Shown: positions 27,900-36,300 of the stretch, piece by piece
Layout of the letters: each line of letters starts with the position of its first letter
Position numbering within the stretch: the first letter of the stretch is position 1
NCBI GenBank assembly: GCA_029432815.1
Contig: JAROBA010000019.1
Location: forward strand, 44,449 to 108,448
DNA from: Pontiellaceae bacterium B1224
GTDB taxonomy: Bacteria; Verrucomicrobiota; Kiritimatiellia; Kiritimatiellales; Pontiellaceae
Reading direction: 5' to 3'
DNA: 64,000 nucleotides
Position numbers and translations under genes: made by a program
The notes under the pieces: model-generated
Told to the model about the DNA's origin: nothing
The model's input: only the letters and a program-made list of their open reading frames with translations
The model's database searches: none

Positions 27900-29723
27900 T
27901 TACACCAGCATCTCTGCATCGACAACAAGGTTGTCCATAATGAAATCGCGGCGGTCCGGCGTGTTCTTGCCCATGTAGAACGAGAGGATTTCGGAGACCG
28001 AATGGTCGCCTCGAATCTCGACCTGCGAAAGCCGCATGCCGTCTTCGCTGATGAAATCCTTAAACTCCTTCGGGGAGATCTCCCCGAGCCCTTTGAATCG
28101 GGTAATCTCCGCGCCGCGTCCCAGTTTATTCAGGGCCTTTTCCCGTTCCTCGTCGGAGTAGCAATAGATCGTCTCTTTTTTATTCCGTACGCGGAAAAGC
28201 GGCGTTTCCAGAATTTTCAGATGCCCCTCCCGTACGAGCGATTCAAAGAAGCGCAGGAAAAAAGTGATCATCAGATTGCGAATGTGCAAACCATCCACAT
28301 CGGCGTCGGTGGCGAGGATCACGTTGTTATAGCGCAGACCATCGATATTCTCTTCAATGTTCAGGCTGCGCATCAGGTTGTAAATTTCAACGTTTTTATA
28401 AAGCGCGTCGCGTTTGAGGTCGCACACATTCAGCGGTTTGCCCTTCAGCGTGTAGATCGCCTGATTGTTCGCATCGCGGCAACTGACAATCGAGCCCGCG
28501 GCCGACTGACCCTCGGTGATGAATATCTGTGTTTCGAGGTGTTTTTGTTTCTCGCGGTTAAAGTGATTTTTGCTGTCCTTTAGCTGCGGAATACGAATCG
28601 AGACCGACTTCGAGCGTTCGCGCGCCAGCTTTTTGACGGAGTTCAGCTCTTTGCGGAGCTTCTGCGTTTCTTCGATTTTTGTGATCAGCTTTTTGGCGGC
28701 CTCCGGATCGCGATGCAGCATATCGGCCACGATCTGCGAAACCTTGGCCACAATGTCGGAGCGAATTTCGGAGTTGCCCAGTTTGTTTTTTGTCTGGCTC
28801 TCGAAAATCGGTTCCTTCAGGCGAATCGCCACAGCACCGAGCACACCTTCGCGAACATCGTCGCCGGAATATTTTTTGTTGGCGTAATCGTTAATGCCGC
28901 GCAGCAGCCCTTCCCGGAACGCGCTCAGGTGGGTTCCGCCATCGGAAGTAAACTGCCCGTTTACAAAGGAGTAGTATTCCTCGGAAAAGCGGTTGGTGTG
29001 GGTGAGGGCAATTTCGAGGGTCTTATCGGAATAGAACAGCGGGGGATAAATTTTCTCGTACTGGCTTTCGTCGCGAATCAGGTCGAGCAGGCCGCCTTTG
29101 CAATGGTAGAGCTCACCGTTGAACCAAATCTTCAAGCTGGCATTCAGATAGGCATAGAAGCGCAGACGCCGTGCCAGATGATCGGTGTTGAATTTAAACT
29201 TCTTGAAAATGTCGGGGTCCGGTGAAAAGGCCACAAACGTGCCATTCGGCTCGTCAGTTTTACCCTTTTCTTCGCGGACCAGTTTGCCGAGCTCAAATTC
29301 CGCTTCCACATACTCGCCGTCCCGATGCGAGCGCACGAGGAAATAGGTGGATAGCGCGTTGACTGCTTTGGTGCCCACGCCGTTAAGTCCGACGGAAAAC
29401 TGGAAGACATCGTCGTTATATTTCGCGCCGGTGTTCATTTCTGAAACACAGGCCACCACTTTCCCGAGCGGAATGCCGCGGCCGAAATCGCGGATCGTAA
29501 CCATGTCTTCTTCGATGGAGACATCAATCCGGTCGCCGTGCCCCATGATAAATTCATCGATCCCGTTATCGATCACCTCTTTAACAAGGATGTAGATCCC
29601 GTCGTCGTAGTGCGCACCGTTTCCGGTGCGGCCGATATACATGCCCGTGCGCAACCGGATGTGCTCCAGCGATGAAAGGGTCTTGATTTTGTCTTCTGTG
29701 TATTCGTTCTTTTTCGCGGCCAT
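27900..29723 (-). CDS. parE: DNA topoisomerase IV subunit B-type ATPase
   Basis: A 607-residue GHKL ATPase plus TOPRIM protein. The start was set at Met-Ala-Ala-Lys-Lys-Asn. The ATP pocket has Glu-Val-Ile-Asp-Asn-Gly and Gly-Arg-Gly-Ile-Pro; the second lobe has Gly-Leu-Asn-Gly-Val-Gly. TOPRIM has Glu-Gly-Gln-Ser-Ala-Ala-Gly in place of the common Glu-Gly-Asp-Ser-Ala, and Asp-Ala-Asp-Val-Asp-Gly. The Gln form is seen in Bacteroidetes-type ParE. It supplies ATP-driven strand passage for chromosome decatenation together with the parC product. About 39 bases separate the two genes; an imperfect TTCCAA palindrome sits in that gap. Confidence 0.9.
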   Translation of the reverse strand: MAAKKNEYTEDKIKTLSSLEHIRLRTGMYIGRTGNGAHYDDGIYILVKEVIDNGIDEFIMGHGDRIDVSIEEDMVTIRDFGRGIPLGKVVACVSEMNTGAKYNDDVFQFSVGLNGVGTKAVNALSTYFLVRSHRDGEYVEAEFELGKLVREEKGKTDEPNGTFVAFSPDPDIFKKFKFNTDHLARRLRFYAYLNASLKIWFNGELYHCKGGLLDLIRDESQYEKIYPPLFYSDKTLEIALTHTNRFSEEYYSFVNGQFTSDGGTHLSAFREGLLRGINDYANKKYSGDDVREGVLGAVAIRLKEPIFESQTKNKLGNSEIRSDIVAKVSQIVADMLHRDPEAAKKLITKIEETQKLRKELNSVKKLARERSKSVSIRIPQLKDSKNHFNREKQKHLETQIFITEGQSAAGSIVSCRDANNQAIYTLKGKPLNVCDLKRDALYKNVEIYNLMRSLNIEENIDGLRYNNVILATDADVDGLHIRNLMITFFLRFFESLVREGHLKILETPLFRVRNKKETIYCYSDEEREKALNKLGRGAEITRFKGLGEISPKEFKDFISEDGMRLSQVEIRGDHSVSEILSFYMGKNTPDRRDFIMDNLVVDAEMLV

Positions 29724-29852
29724 TTGCCTAAAATCCTCTAAAACCACAAGATATGGATGTGAATTGCTTTAAACCCACAAAATCTAGCAATTCGCCGATT
29801 CGCCTTCAAGCGGTTCGCCTCCTTTTCTCTGCAGGTGCCGGGGCTGTGATAT

Positions 29853-29867
29853 TTCCAATCATTGGAA
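29853..29867. repeat. TTCCAA-N3-TTGGAA palindrome, intergenic
   Basis: Perfect copy with spacer TCA, in the region between the divergent parE and 3D-domain genes. Confidence 0.9.
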
Positions 29868-29962
29868 CAGATAGATGCGCTTTACATCGTCAAACAGGTG
29901 TTTATCATGAATTTCATGTAACGAATGAAATTCGCACGCAGCGCAATATCCGCTGTTCAGGT

Positions 29963-29977
29963 TTCCAAGGATTGGAA
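29963..29977. repeat. TTCCAA-N3-TTGGAA palindrome over a ribosome-binding site
   Basis: Perfect copy with spacer GGA ending 3 bases before the ATG of the 3D-domain gene; its right arm supplies the GGAAAGA ribosome-binding site. Confidence 0.9.
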
Positions 29978-29980
29978 AGA

Positions 29981-30508
29981 ATGGGACGTCGCAGACGAAA
30001 ACGAAAAATTTCCAAACATTGGAAAATATTAGTATTGGCCATCGGCCTAATTTGGTTCATTGCCGAAGGCCGGTTTTACATTCCGCGGGTCATCCGTCCA
30101 CCCGCCGGTGTGGAGCCGATCGAAGTAAAAATGGAGACCACCTCCTACTGCCATTGCCGCCGATGCTGCAGCTATAAATGGATGCTGCTGATTCCCTACC
30201 AGAAAACAGGGCCCTTCAAATATCGGATTAAGCATGTAGGAAAAACCTCCTCCGGGGCTATGGTCCGCCCGGGAACGCTGGCTGCCGACACCTCTATCTA
30301 TCCCTACGGAACGGTAATGTATATCCCCGGCTATGGCTATGGAATTGTGGAGGATACGGGCGGTGCCATTAAAGGACAGCATATCGATCTCTACCGGCCG
30401 AACCACTGGTTTGCGCGGCAGTGGGGGGTGAAATCCAAGACCGTCAAAGTCTGGCTTCCACCCGAAACAGAAGTGGCACCGGAAGCGCCGGGAACAAGTG
30501 GCAATTAA
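29981..30508 (+). CDS. Membrane-anchored 3D-domain protein
   Basis: About 175 residues from the ATG before Gly-Arg-Arg-Arg-Arg-Lys. A basic tail, one transmembrane helix (residues about 15-28), a Cys cluster (Cys57, 59, 62, 63) and a C-terminal 3D domain follow. Its three Asp lie in Ala-Ala-Asp-Thr-Ser, Glu-Asp-Thr-Gly-Gly and His-Ile-Asp-Leu-Tyr. The 3D fold is the catalytic barrel of MltA and of Sps/YuiC-type lytic transglycosylases, so a murein-cleaving role at the envelope is likely. The frame is open further upstream, but the basic-helix start and the GGAAAGA ribosome-binding site favour this ATG. That site lies inside a TTCCAA palindrome. Confidence 0.75.
   Translation: MGRRRRKRKISKHWKILVLAIGLIWFIAEGRFYIPRVIRPPAGVEPIEVKMETTSYCHCRRCCSYKWMLLIPYQKTGPFKYRIKHVGKTSSGAMVRPGTLAADTSIYPYGTVMYIPGYGYGIVEDTGGAIKGQHIDLYRPNHWFARQWGVKSKTVKVWLPPETEVAPEAPGTSGN
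30010..30024. repeat. TTCCAA-N3-TTGGAA palindrome, in 3D-domain gene
   Basis: Perfect copy with spacer ACA, just before the part encoding the transmembrane helix (Ser-Lys-His-Trp-Lys). Confidence 0.9.
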
Positions 30509-30566
30509 TATTGCCTAACTCAATCTAATGTTTTATATGTATTTAAAACTTCAATGGAGGCAAGTT

Positions 30567-31178
30567 ATGAAACGATTACTGACCAGTATTTTAGCCGTTA
30601 CCGTTGTGGGTTCATCCTTGATGGCTCACGCTCAGAATAAATTCCCGCTGCGTGTTGATATCGATGTATCCACCAAGAGCAGCCAGAGAAACATTGGCTC
30701 CGGATCCGATGGAACTGCGGATCTCACGACCGTTCAGGTCATTGTTAAAGTGCGTAAAAGCTCATCCGAGCCCTGGGCGCAGCCGGTCGGCATGGAGCTG
30801 TATGTAATCGGAAAACAGATTCAGACCGGATACTACGGAATTATTGACGTGCAGAAAGCCCAATTTGTTTTTAATAAAGATGATGACAACTCCTTCAGGT
30901 ACACCAGCCCGACATACACTCTGGGAAATACCAGCGGAAATATCAACGTAGGCGGCACCTATGAGACCTATCTGGTAGTCATCACCGATAAGGACGGAAA
31001 AATTGTGGATACACGCAGTGGGCGTCACATCAAAGATCAAGGGATTGCATTCATTCGTGAGCTCGGTCCGAAAACCCTGTTCGATCGCGACGGCAACATT
31101 GTCGGCAAGCTTAAAAATGAAGGCTCTGCTTTTAAAGCGGCCGTTCCTGCAGCAGTAAGCTCTGGAAACGACTACTAA
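30567..31178 (+). CDS. Exported protein of unknown function
   Basis: 203 residues with a clear signal peptide (Lys-Arg then a hydrophobic stretch, ending Ala-His-Ala before Gln-Asn-Lys). The mature part is beta-rich, with many Ser, Thr and Lys, and begins Phe-Pro-Leu-Arg-Val-Asp-Ile-Asp-Val. I do not recognise the family. A ribosome-binding site TGGAGG precedes the ATG, and a good terminator follows. It is probably periplasmic or surface-attached and may be transcribed with the 3D-domain gene 58 bases upstream. Confidence 0.75.
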   Translation: MKRLLTSILAVTVVGSSLMAHAQNKFPLRVDIDVSTKSSQRNIGSGSDGTADLTTVQVIVKVRKSSSEPWAQPVGMELYVIGKQIQTGYYGIIDVQKAQFVFNKDDDNSFRYTSPTYTLGNTSGNINVGGTYETYLVVITDKDGKIVDTRSGRHIKDQGIAFIRELGPKTLFDRDGNIVGKLKNEGSAFKAAVPAAVSSGNDY

Positions 31179-31201
31179 TCGGATTAAATTTCCCGACGTT
31201 G

Positions 31202-31230
31202 AAAGCGATTGCTCCGGCAGTCGCTTTTTT
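31202..31230 (+). terminator. Rho-independent terminator
   Basis: An 11-bp stem with one G-T pair (AAAGCGATTGC with GCAGTCGCTTT), a TCCG loop and a run of six T. It ends the exported-protein gene. A perfect TTCCAA palindrome starts 2 bases downstream. Confidence 0.88.
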
Positions 31231-31232
31231 CT

Positions 31233-31247
31233 TTCCAACGGTTGGAA
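31233..31247. repeat. TTCCAA-N3-TTGGAA palindrome after a terminator
   Basis: Perfect copy with spacer CGG, directly after the T run of the exported-protein terminator. Confidence 0.9.
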
Positions 31248-31323
31248 ATACAAAACAGCAAATGCCCCTTGCCTTGCTCGGGTTCATTCCTGTATTTCTA
31301 CCGTCCGATTTTTGAACAAAAAA

Positions 31324-31400
31324 GGGCCTGTAGCTCAGTCGGTCAGAGCAGGAGACTCATAATCTCTTGGTCGGGGGTTCAAGTCCCTCCAGGCCCACCA
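31324..31400 (+). tRNA. tRNA with CAU anticodon, probably tRNA-Ile2, otherwise tRNA-Met
   Basis: A 77-base cloverleaf with encoded CCA. The acceptor GGGCCTG pairs with CAGGCCC, the D-arm reads AGCTCAG, the anticodon loop is CTCATAA and the T-arm is GGTTCAAGTCC. The anticodon-stem and variable-loop pattern (GGTCG after TCTCTT) is closer to the lysidine-modified isoleucine tRNA (ileX type) than to elongator methionine tRNA. Anticodon alone cannot decide between them. It lies immediately before the defence island and is a plausible insertion landmark. Confidence 0.93.
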
Positions 31401-31406
31401 CCTTAA

Positions 31407-31440
31407 AACCCCGTTATCTTCAGCGATAGCGGGGTTTTTC
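31407..31440 (+). terminator. Terminator of the tRNA gene
   Basis: A 12-bp stem with one T-G pair (AACCCCGTTATC with GATAGCGGGGTT), a 6-base loop and a following TTTTTC. It begins 7 bases after the tRNA CCA end. Confidence 0.9.
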
Positions 31441-31563
31441 TTTGTTTATCCTGTTTGCTTTGGAGTGCTTTAGTTTCTTTCTGTAGCATCTGTCTGATGC
31501 TCTGAAATACCACTGAAATACCACAAGATTCAGCGGGCGCTCAATAAAGGCATGGTATTTCAC

Positions 31564-31701
31564 CTAAGACTCCCCCCTGACTTCATGTAAAAAGTCTGTA
31601 GAAGAGCGAAGGTAGTAGATTTCCGTGTCAGCGGTGCGTACGGTCTTTTCGTAGTTGAACCCCACGATGCCTTGGGCATGGTACAGCGAACTGGTTGTCA
31701 T
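31564..31701 (-). pseudogene. ISL3-like transposase, N-terminal remnant
   Basis: A 45-codon reading frame beginning Met-Thr-Thr-Ser-Ser-Leu-Tyr-His-Ala-Gln-Gly-Ile. This resembles the first residues of ISL3-family transposases, which start with a Ser-rich stretch, Leu-Tyr-His, Gly and a Tyr-rich strand. Its ribosome-binding site AAGAAAGGA is intact. The frame stops after about 45 residues, and no zinc-binding, helix-turn-helix or DDE part follows, so the rest is deleted. It marks past transposition between the tRNA gene and the BREX operon. The family call rests on pattern memory. Confidence 0.45.
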
Positions 31702-31849
31702 GCGTTTTCCTTTCTTTTGTGTAGGAGCTTTAAAAGGAAACGACAACCAGCTGTTTATTTCAACTCAAGACGCTCTTACGTGAAGAGGCGAAATAACAGA
31801 AGTTCTAGTGATCTTTCCTGTGGCGTCGCAAGGTGGAATGGCCCGCCGG

Positions 31850-31887
31850 GAAGGAGCAGGCGGTTTGCCCTGTCCCTTCTTTTTTTC
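31850..31887 (+). terminator. Terminator insulating the BREX operon
   Basis: A stem with one mismatch and one G-T pair (GAAGGAGCAGG with CCTGTCCCTTC) around an 8-base loop, followed by eight T. It lies about 50 bases before the BREX promoter and would stop read-through from the chromosome side. No gene lies immediately upstream on this strand, so it may be left from a lost gene. The bases between 31441 and 31850 otherwise hold only the transposase remnant and an 11-base tandem repeat (TGAAATACCAC twice, from 31503). Confidence 0.65.
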
Positions 31888-31934
31888 TGACAAACGAATA
31901 AGCCTTTTGGCTGCGGTTGACCTTGCGGGTTTTG

Positions 31935-31989
31935 TTGAAACTCACTAATCTTTAACCCTATTATGATTTTGTGTGTTTTATAGGGTTAA
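31935..31989 (+). promoter_or_regulatory. Putative BREX promoter with 10-bp inverted-repeat operator
   Basis: TTGAAA (31935-31940), an 18-base gap and TATTAT (31959-31964) form a sigma-70-like promoter with a predicted start near 31971. A perfect inverted repeat, TTAACCCTAT (31952-31961) and ATAGGGTTAA (31980-31989), straddles the -10 box and start point with an 18-base spacer. A repressor bound there would block transcription. No WYL-type BrxR or other obvious regulator is encoded nearby. Confidence 0.5.
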
Positions 31990-32003
31990 TGAGGTGGTTA
32001 GTG

Positions 32004-32786
32004 GTGTTGTCGGAAGAGAAATTAGAGCGATATGGATTCAGTTTTAGAAGTGGGTCTGTACTTACCAAACGGACGATTATGTTCAAGGAGCTGTTGGATG
32101 TCCTTGAATGCGTGCAGGATGAGCGTTCTGCTCATGATCAATACAAAGAGGCAATCGTAGCGGAAAACTGTACACGGAAGCCTACGGAAGCCACCCGTCG
32201 CTACACTGCGTCGTATCTGACAGACTTGTATGGGCTTGATCCAGATTTGGTTCTATTCCGGGCCTTGCGCTATTTCTGGAGCCGAGACGAGCAGGCGCGC
32301 TCGATATTGTGCTTCTTATGTGCTTATGCCCGCGACAGTATTTTATGTGATTGTACTCCTTTTGTTTTGGGAATAGCTGAAGGGGTAACCTCCGACAAGG
32401 ATAAGCTCGAGGAGTTTATCGAGCGTATGTATCCAGACCGATTTAGCGATGTCATGCGCGCCTCCCTGGGACGGAACCTCCGGTCTTCATGGACCCAATC
32501 AGGCCATTTAACGGGGCATAGAAACAAAGTGCGCACCCGTGTCACTCCTTCGGCAGGTAGCGTGTCCTATGCTCTACTTCTCGGCTACCTCTCCGGAATA
32601 CGGGGAGAGTCACTGTTTCAGTCTGATTACACCAAGCTGCTGGACTGTTCATTTGAGAAGATGATCGAGCTGACAGAGGAGGCCGCGCGGAAGGGGTGGA
32701 TCGTATTCAAACGGGTTGGCGACGTGATCGAGGTGTTGTTCCCCAATATCATCAATGCAGAGGAACTGGAGTGGATCCGTGAGTAA
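32004..32786 (+). CDS. brxA: BREX protein BrxA
   Basis: About 260 residues of the BrxA (DUF1819) family, first gene of the BREX operon. Family features include the opening Tyr-Gly-Phe-Ser-Phe-Arg-Ser-Gly-Ser-Val and the helical segment Leu-Phe-Arg-Ala-Leu-Arg-Tyr-Phe-Trp. BrxA is a small helical DNA-binding protein of unclear role. Codons upstream remain open from 31971, but they run through the predicted operator. The GTG chosen here has AGGTGG six bases before it; a neighbouring GTG or the ATG at 31989 is possible. The 3' end overlaps brxB. Confidence 0.8.
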   Translation: MLSEEKLERYGFSFRSGSVLTKRTIMFKELLDVLECVQDERSAHDQYKEAIVAENCTRKPTEATRRYTASYLTDLYGLDPDLVLFRALRYFWSRDEQARSILCFLCAYARDSILCDCTPFVLGIAEGVTSDKDKLEEFIERMYPDRFSDVMRASLGRNLRSSWTQSGHLTGHRNKVRTRVTPSAGSVSYALLLGYLSGIRGESLFQSDYTKLLDCSFEKMIELTEEAARKGWIVFKRVGDVIEVLFPNIINAEELEWIRE

Positions 32787-33330
32787 AGTAAAACGTCTGG
32801 TTCAGTCATACGGAAAGTACATTGCGATACCCTGGCGAGATGACGCCGCCGCCGCTCAGCGCGTAGTGTTCTGCGTATACAATGAGGCAGAAGAATTGAA
32901 GCTCAGGGCAAAAATCGATGAGTTTGAGATTGTGACCAAGCAGGCTGAACACGACTGGAACGTCTTTGATCTGACCGATACATTTGCGGAGTGGCTGTCT
33001 TTGCAGCGCTATGCCAAGAGCTATTTCCAAAAGCCTCAGCTTCTATCGACCCTACTGCCGCAATATCTCGACTTTATTGAAACTCAACTCGGCGAATTTC
33101 TTGCAAAAAATGAGTGTAGTAGCAATTCGGTAGTGGCCCTTACGGGAGTTGGATCACTCTTTGGGCTACATAAGGTGAAAGAAGTTGTGGACCGGTTGGC
33201 TCCCCATGTATCCGGCCGTTTGCTGGTCTTCTTTCCAGGCAGTTATGAAAACAACAATTATAGGTTACTAGACGGCTATGATGGCTGGAATTACCTGGCG
33301 GTTCCGATAACCGCTGACAAGGACTTTTGA
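32779..33330 (+). CDS. brxB: BREX protein BrxB
   Basis: 183 residues of the BrxB (DUF1788) family. The C-terminal signature Arg-Leu-Leu-Val-Phe-Phe-Pro-Gly, then Leu-Leu-Asp-Gly-Tyr-Asp-Gly-Trp-Asn-Tyr-Leu-Ala-Val-Pro, is strongly diagnostic. Function is unknown, but it is needed in type 1 BREX. The GTG start overlaps the brxA stop by 8 bases, and its own stop lies 14 bases before brxC, so translation is coupled. An ATG eight codons upstream is in frame and cannot be excluded. Confidence 0.92.
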   Translation: MSKVKRLVQSYGKYIAIPWRDDAAAAQRVVFCVYNEAEELKLRAKIDEFEIVTKQAEHDWNVFDLTDTFAEWLSLQRYAKSYFQKPQLLSTLLPQYLDFIETQLGEFLAKNECSSNSVVALTGVGSLFGLHKVKEVVDRLAPHVSGRLLVFFPGSYENNNYRLLDGYDGWNYLAVPITADKDF

Positions 33331-33344
33331 TCAAGGGATTAGCG

Positions 33345-36300
33345 ATGAATAACAGAAATATTTACCAGAAGGATCCTGCAACCCGTAAACTCGAAAACGA
33401 GGGGGTCGCAAACGTTAACGACGAAAAGACCAGTCGTGCGCTGGCCGTACTACGCTACGAGTTGGAAACCTTTGTATGTGACGGGCAATATGAAAAAGGA
33501 ATGTCCCACATCCTGGAGACCTACCTAAAGAATATTGACCAGTCCCAGCAGCCGGCTGTATGGGTCAGCGGCTTTTACGGTTCCGGTAAGTCCCACTTGG
33601 TTAAGATGCTTCGCGCACTCTGGAAAGACGAGAATTTTAAAGATGGGGCTACGGCCCGCGGGATTGCCAACCTTCCGGAGAACGTAAAAGACCTGCTCAA
33701 GGAGCTGACGACTGAAGGCAAGCGACACGGGGGGCTGCATGCGGCATCCGGAACACTCGGTGCCGCTGCCAGCGGTAGCGTTCGACTGGCGCTCCTGCGG
33801 ATCATCTTTAAATCGGTAGGACTCCCTGAGCAGTATCCTGTAGCCCGGTTTGTAATGTGGCTGAAACATGAAGGCATACTGGATGAAGTCAGGAGCCACG
33901 TTGAAGCCAACGGATTTGACTGGGAAGAGGAGCTCGCGAACTTTTATGTTGCGGAAGGACTCCATGAAGCTTTGGTCAAAGCAAAGTCTAACGTGTTCGG
34001 TTCCGTACAGGCGTGTGTCGAGGCGCTGAACAACCTTTACCCTTACGTTCAGGATGTCTCCAGTGATGATATGTTGAAAGCCATCAAGCAGGCGTTAACA
34101 GTTGATGGTAAGTTTCCACTGACCCTCATTGTTCTCGATGAGGTTCAGCAGTTTATCGGAGAGGACAGCCAACGTTCTATTGATGTTCAGGAAGTGGTTG
34201 AGGCCTGCAGTAAGAATGTTGGTGGAAAGCTGCTCTTTATCGGGACGGGACAGACCGCGGTAACCGGAACCAGTAACCTGAAAAAACTGGAAGGCCGCTT
34301 TACGGTTCGTGTTGAACTCTCTGATGCGGATGTTGACGCTGTGATTCGTCAGGTCATTCTGGCGAAGAAGCCGGATGCCAAGAACTCCATCGAGGAGATC
34401 ATGCAGACCAATCTCGGGGAAATCTCCCGGCATCTGACCGGCACCACCATCGGGCACCATCAGGATGATATTGCCTACTTTTCACAGGATTATCCGATTC
34501 TGCCCGTTCGTCGGCGCTTTTGGGAAAACACTCTCCGCGTGCTGGACCAGACCGGTACGGACAGCCAGTTACGCAATCAGCTCAGCATGGTCCATAAGGT
34601 AATCCAGACCAACCTGGAAGACTCTCTGGGTAACGTAGTTCCGGCGGACTACCTTTACTTTGACTCGGCTGATAAGCTGCTTCAGTCCCGCATTCTTCCT
34701 CGCAAGGTTCATGAAAGAACCATGAGCTGGAATAAAGGGTCGGAAGATGAACAGCTGATGGCCCGCGCCTGCGGTCTGGTTTTCCTGATCAACAAGCTCG
34801 GTGGTAATAATAATGAGATCGGGATCCGTGCAACAGTGGATACCCTGGCAGACCTCATGGTTAAAGATCTTGCTGCGGGATCGGCCGCGCTGAGGGCGAA
34901 GCTCCCCGGCCTGTTGTCCAAATGTGAGCTGCTGATGGCGGTTGGTGAAGAGTATCGCATCCAGACTGAAGAGAGTAGTGCGTGGAATGATGACTTCCTT
35001 AGCCAGAAATCTAATCTAGCCAATGAAACCCACCGTATTGAAGCTGAACGTGACGACCTTATTCGTAAGAAGTTCGGAGCCTTGGTACGCAAGTTGTCGG
35101 TCATGCAAGGCAGTTCGAAGGTGAGTCGGGATGTTTCTCCGGTCTTTGATGCTCAGTTACCCAAGGATGCGGATACCCGTATCTGCGTATGGGTGCGCGA
35201 TGGTTGGGGTATTGATGAAAACTCGGTTAAGGCCGATGCCCGTCAGGCTGGTAATCAGTCGCCGACAGTTTTTGTATTCATTCCAAAGCGTTCTGCGGAT
35301 GATCTCCGTCATCATTTGATCGAATTCAAGGCTGCTTCTGCAACCCTCGATAAGCGCGGGGTGCCGAATACACCAGAAGGTACTGAGGCGCGTTCAGCCA
35401 TGGAAACGACAAAGAAGGCGGCGGAGGGTCGTATATCTGAGCTGTTGTCCGACTCATTCTCGGGAGCGCGTGTATTCCAGGGTGGCGGTAACGAGATCCT
35501 GGGTAATGATCTTCAGTCCATGGTGCTCGAGGCTGCCGATAATTCTCTCCAGCGGCTTTACCCCCAGTTTAATGTGGCTGACCACTCCGGATGGTCAAAG
35601 GTTTACGAAAAAGCCAAAGCCGGCGCGCCTGATGCGCTGAAGGCCGTTGGTCACGATGGAGAACCAGAGAAGAACGGAGTATGTAAGGCGGTTCTTGCAT
35701 TCATTGCAGGCGGCAAGAAAGGTACCGATATCCGTACACACTTTGACTCCTCCCCGTTTGGGTGGCCAAAAGACGCGGTCGACGGTGCCCTCCAGGCCCT
35801 GCTGGTAAGCGGTGCACTTCGTGCTCAGGGTGATACGGGTAAAGTGATCGATCCCAAAGAACTTGAGCGTAAAGCAATCGGCAAAACCATGTTCAAGGTT
35901 GAGTCGGCTACCATTACCACTCCCCAGCGGATCCAGATCAGGAAACTGCTTCAGAAAGTCGGACTAACGGTTAAGCAGGGAGAGGAGCTGGTAAATGTCC
36001 CGCAGTTCCTGCAGAAGTTGACGGAACTGGCAGATCGGGCCGGGGGCGAGGCTCCGAAGCCAGAACGCCCTGATACTTCGTTCATTGAAGAGATTCGTCT
36101 GACCGTTGGCAATGAACAGCTGTTGGCTCTGTACAACCGGCGCGAGGAGCTAACCGGGTTGATTGAGGAGTGGAGTGCAACTGCAGATCGTATTTCCAAA
36201 CGTTGGAATAACTGGGAGGTGTTGACGCGCCTTGCCGGTCATGTGGATGGAATTGAAAATGCTGACGTCATATTGGCGCAGGTCAAAACCATTGAAGACC

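Noticed and set aside
31971..32004. brxA starting at the GTG at 31971
   Set aside because: This start lies at the predicted transcription start, within the inverted-repeat operator and without a ribosome-binding site; the GTG at 32004 has AGGTGG.
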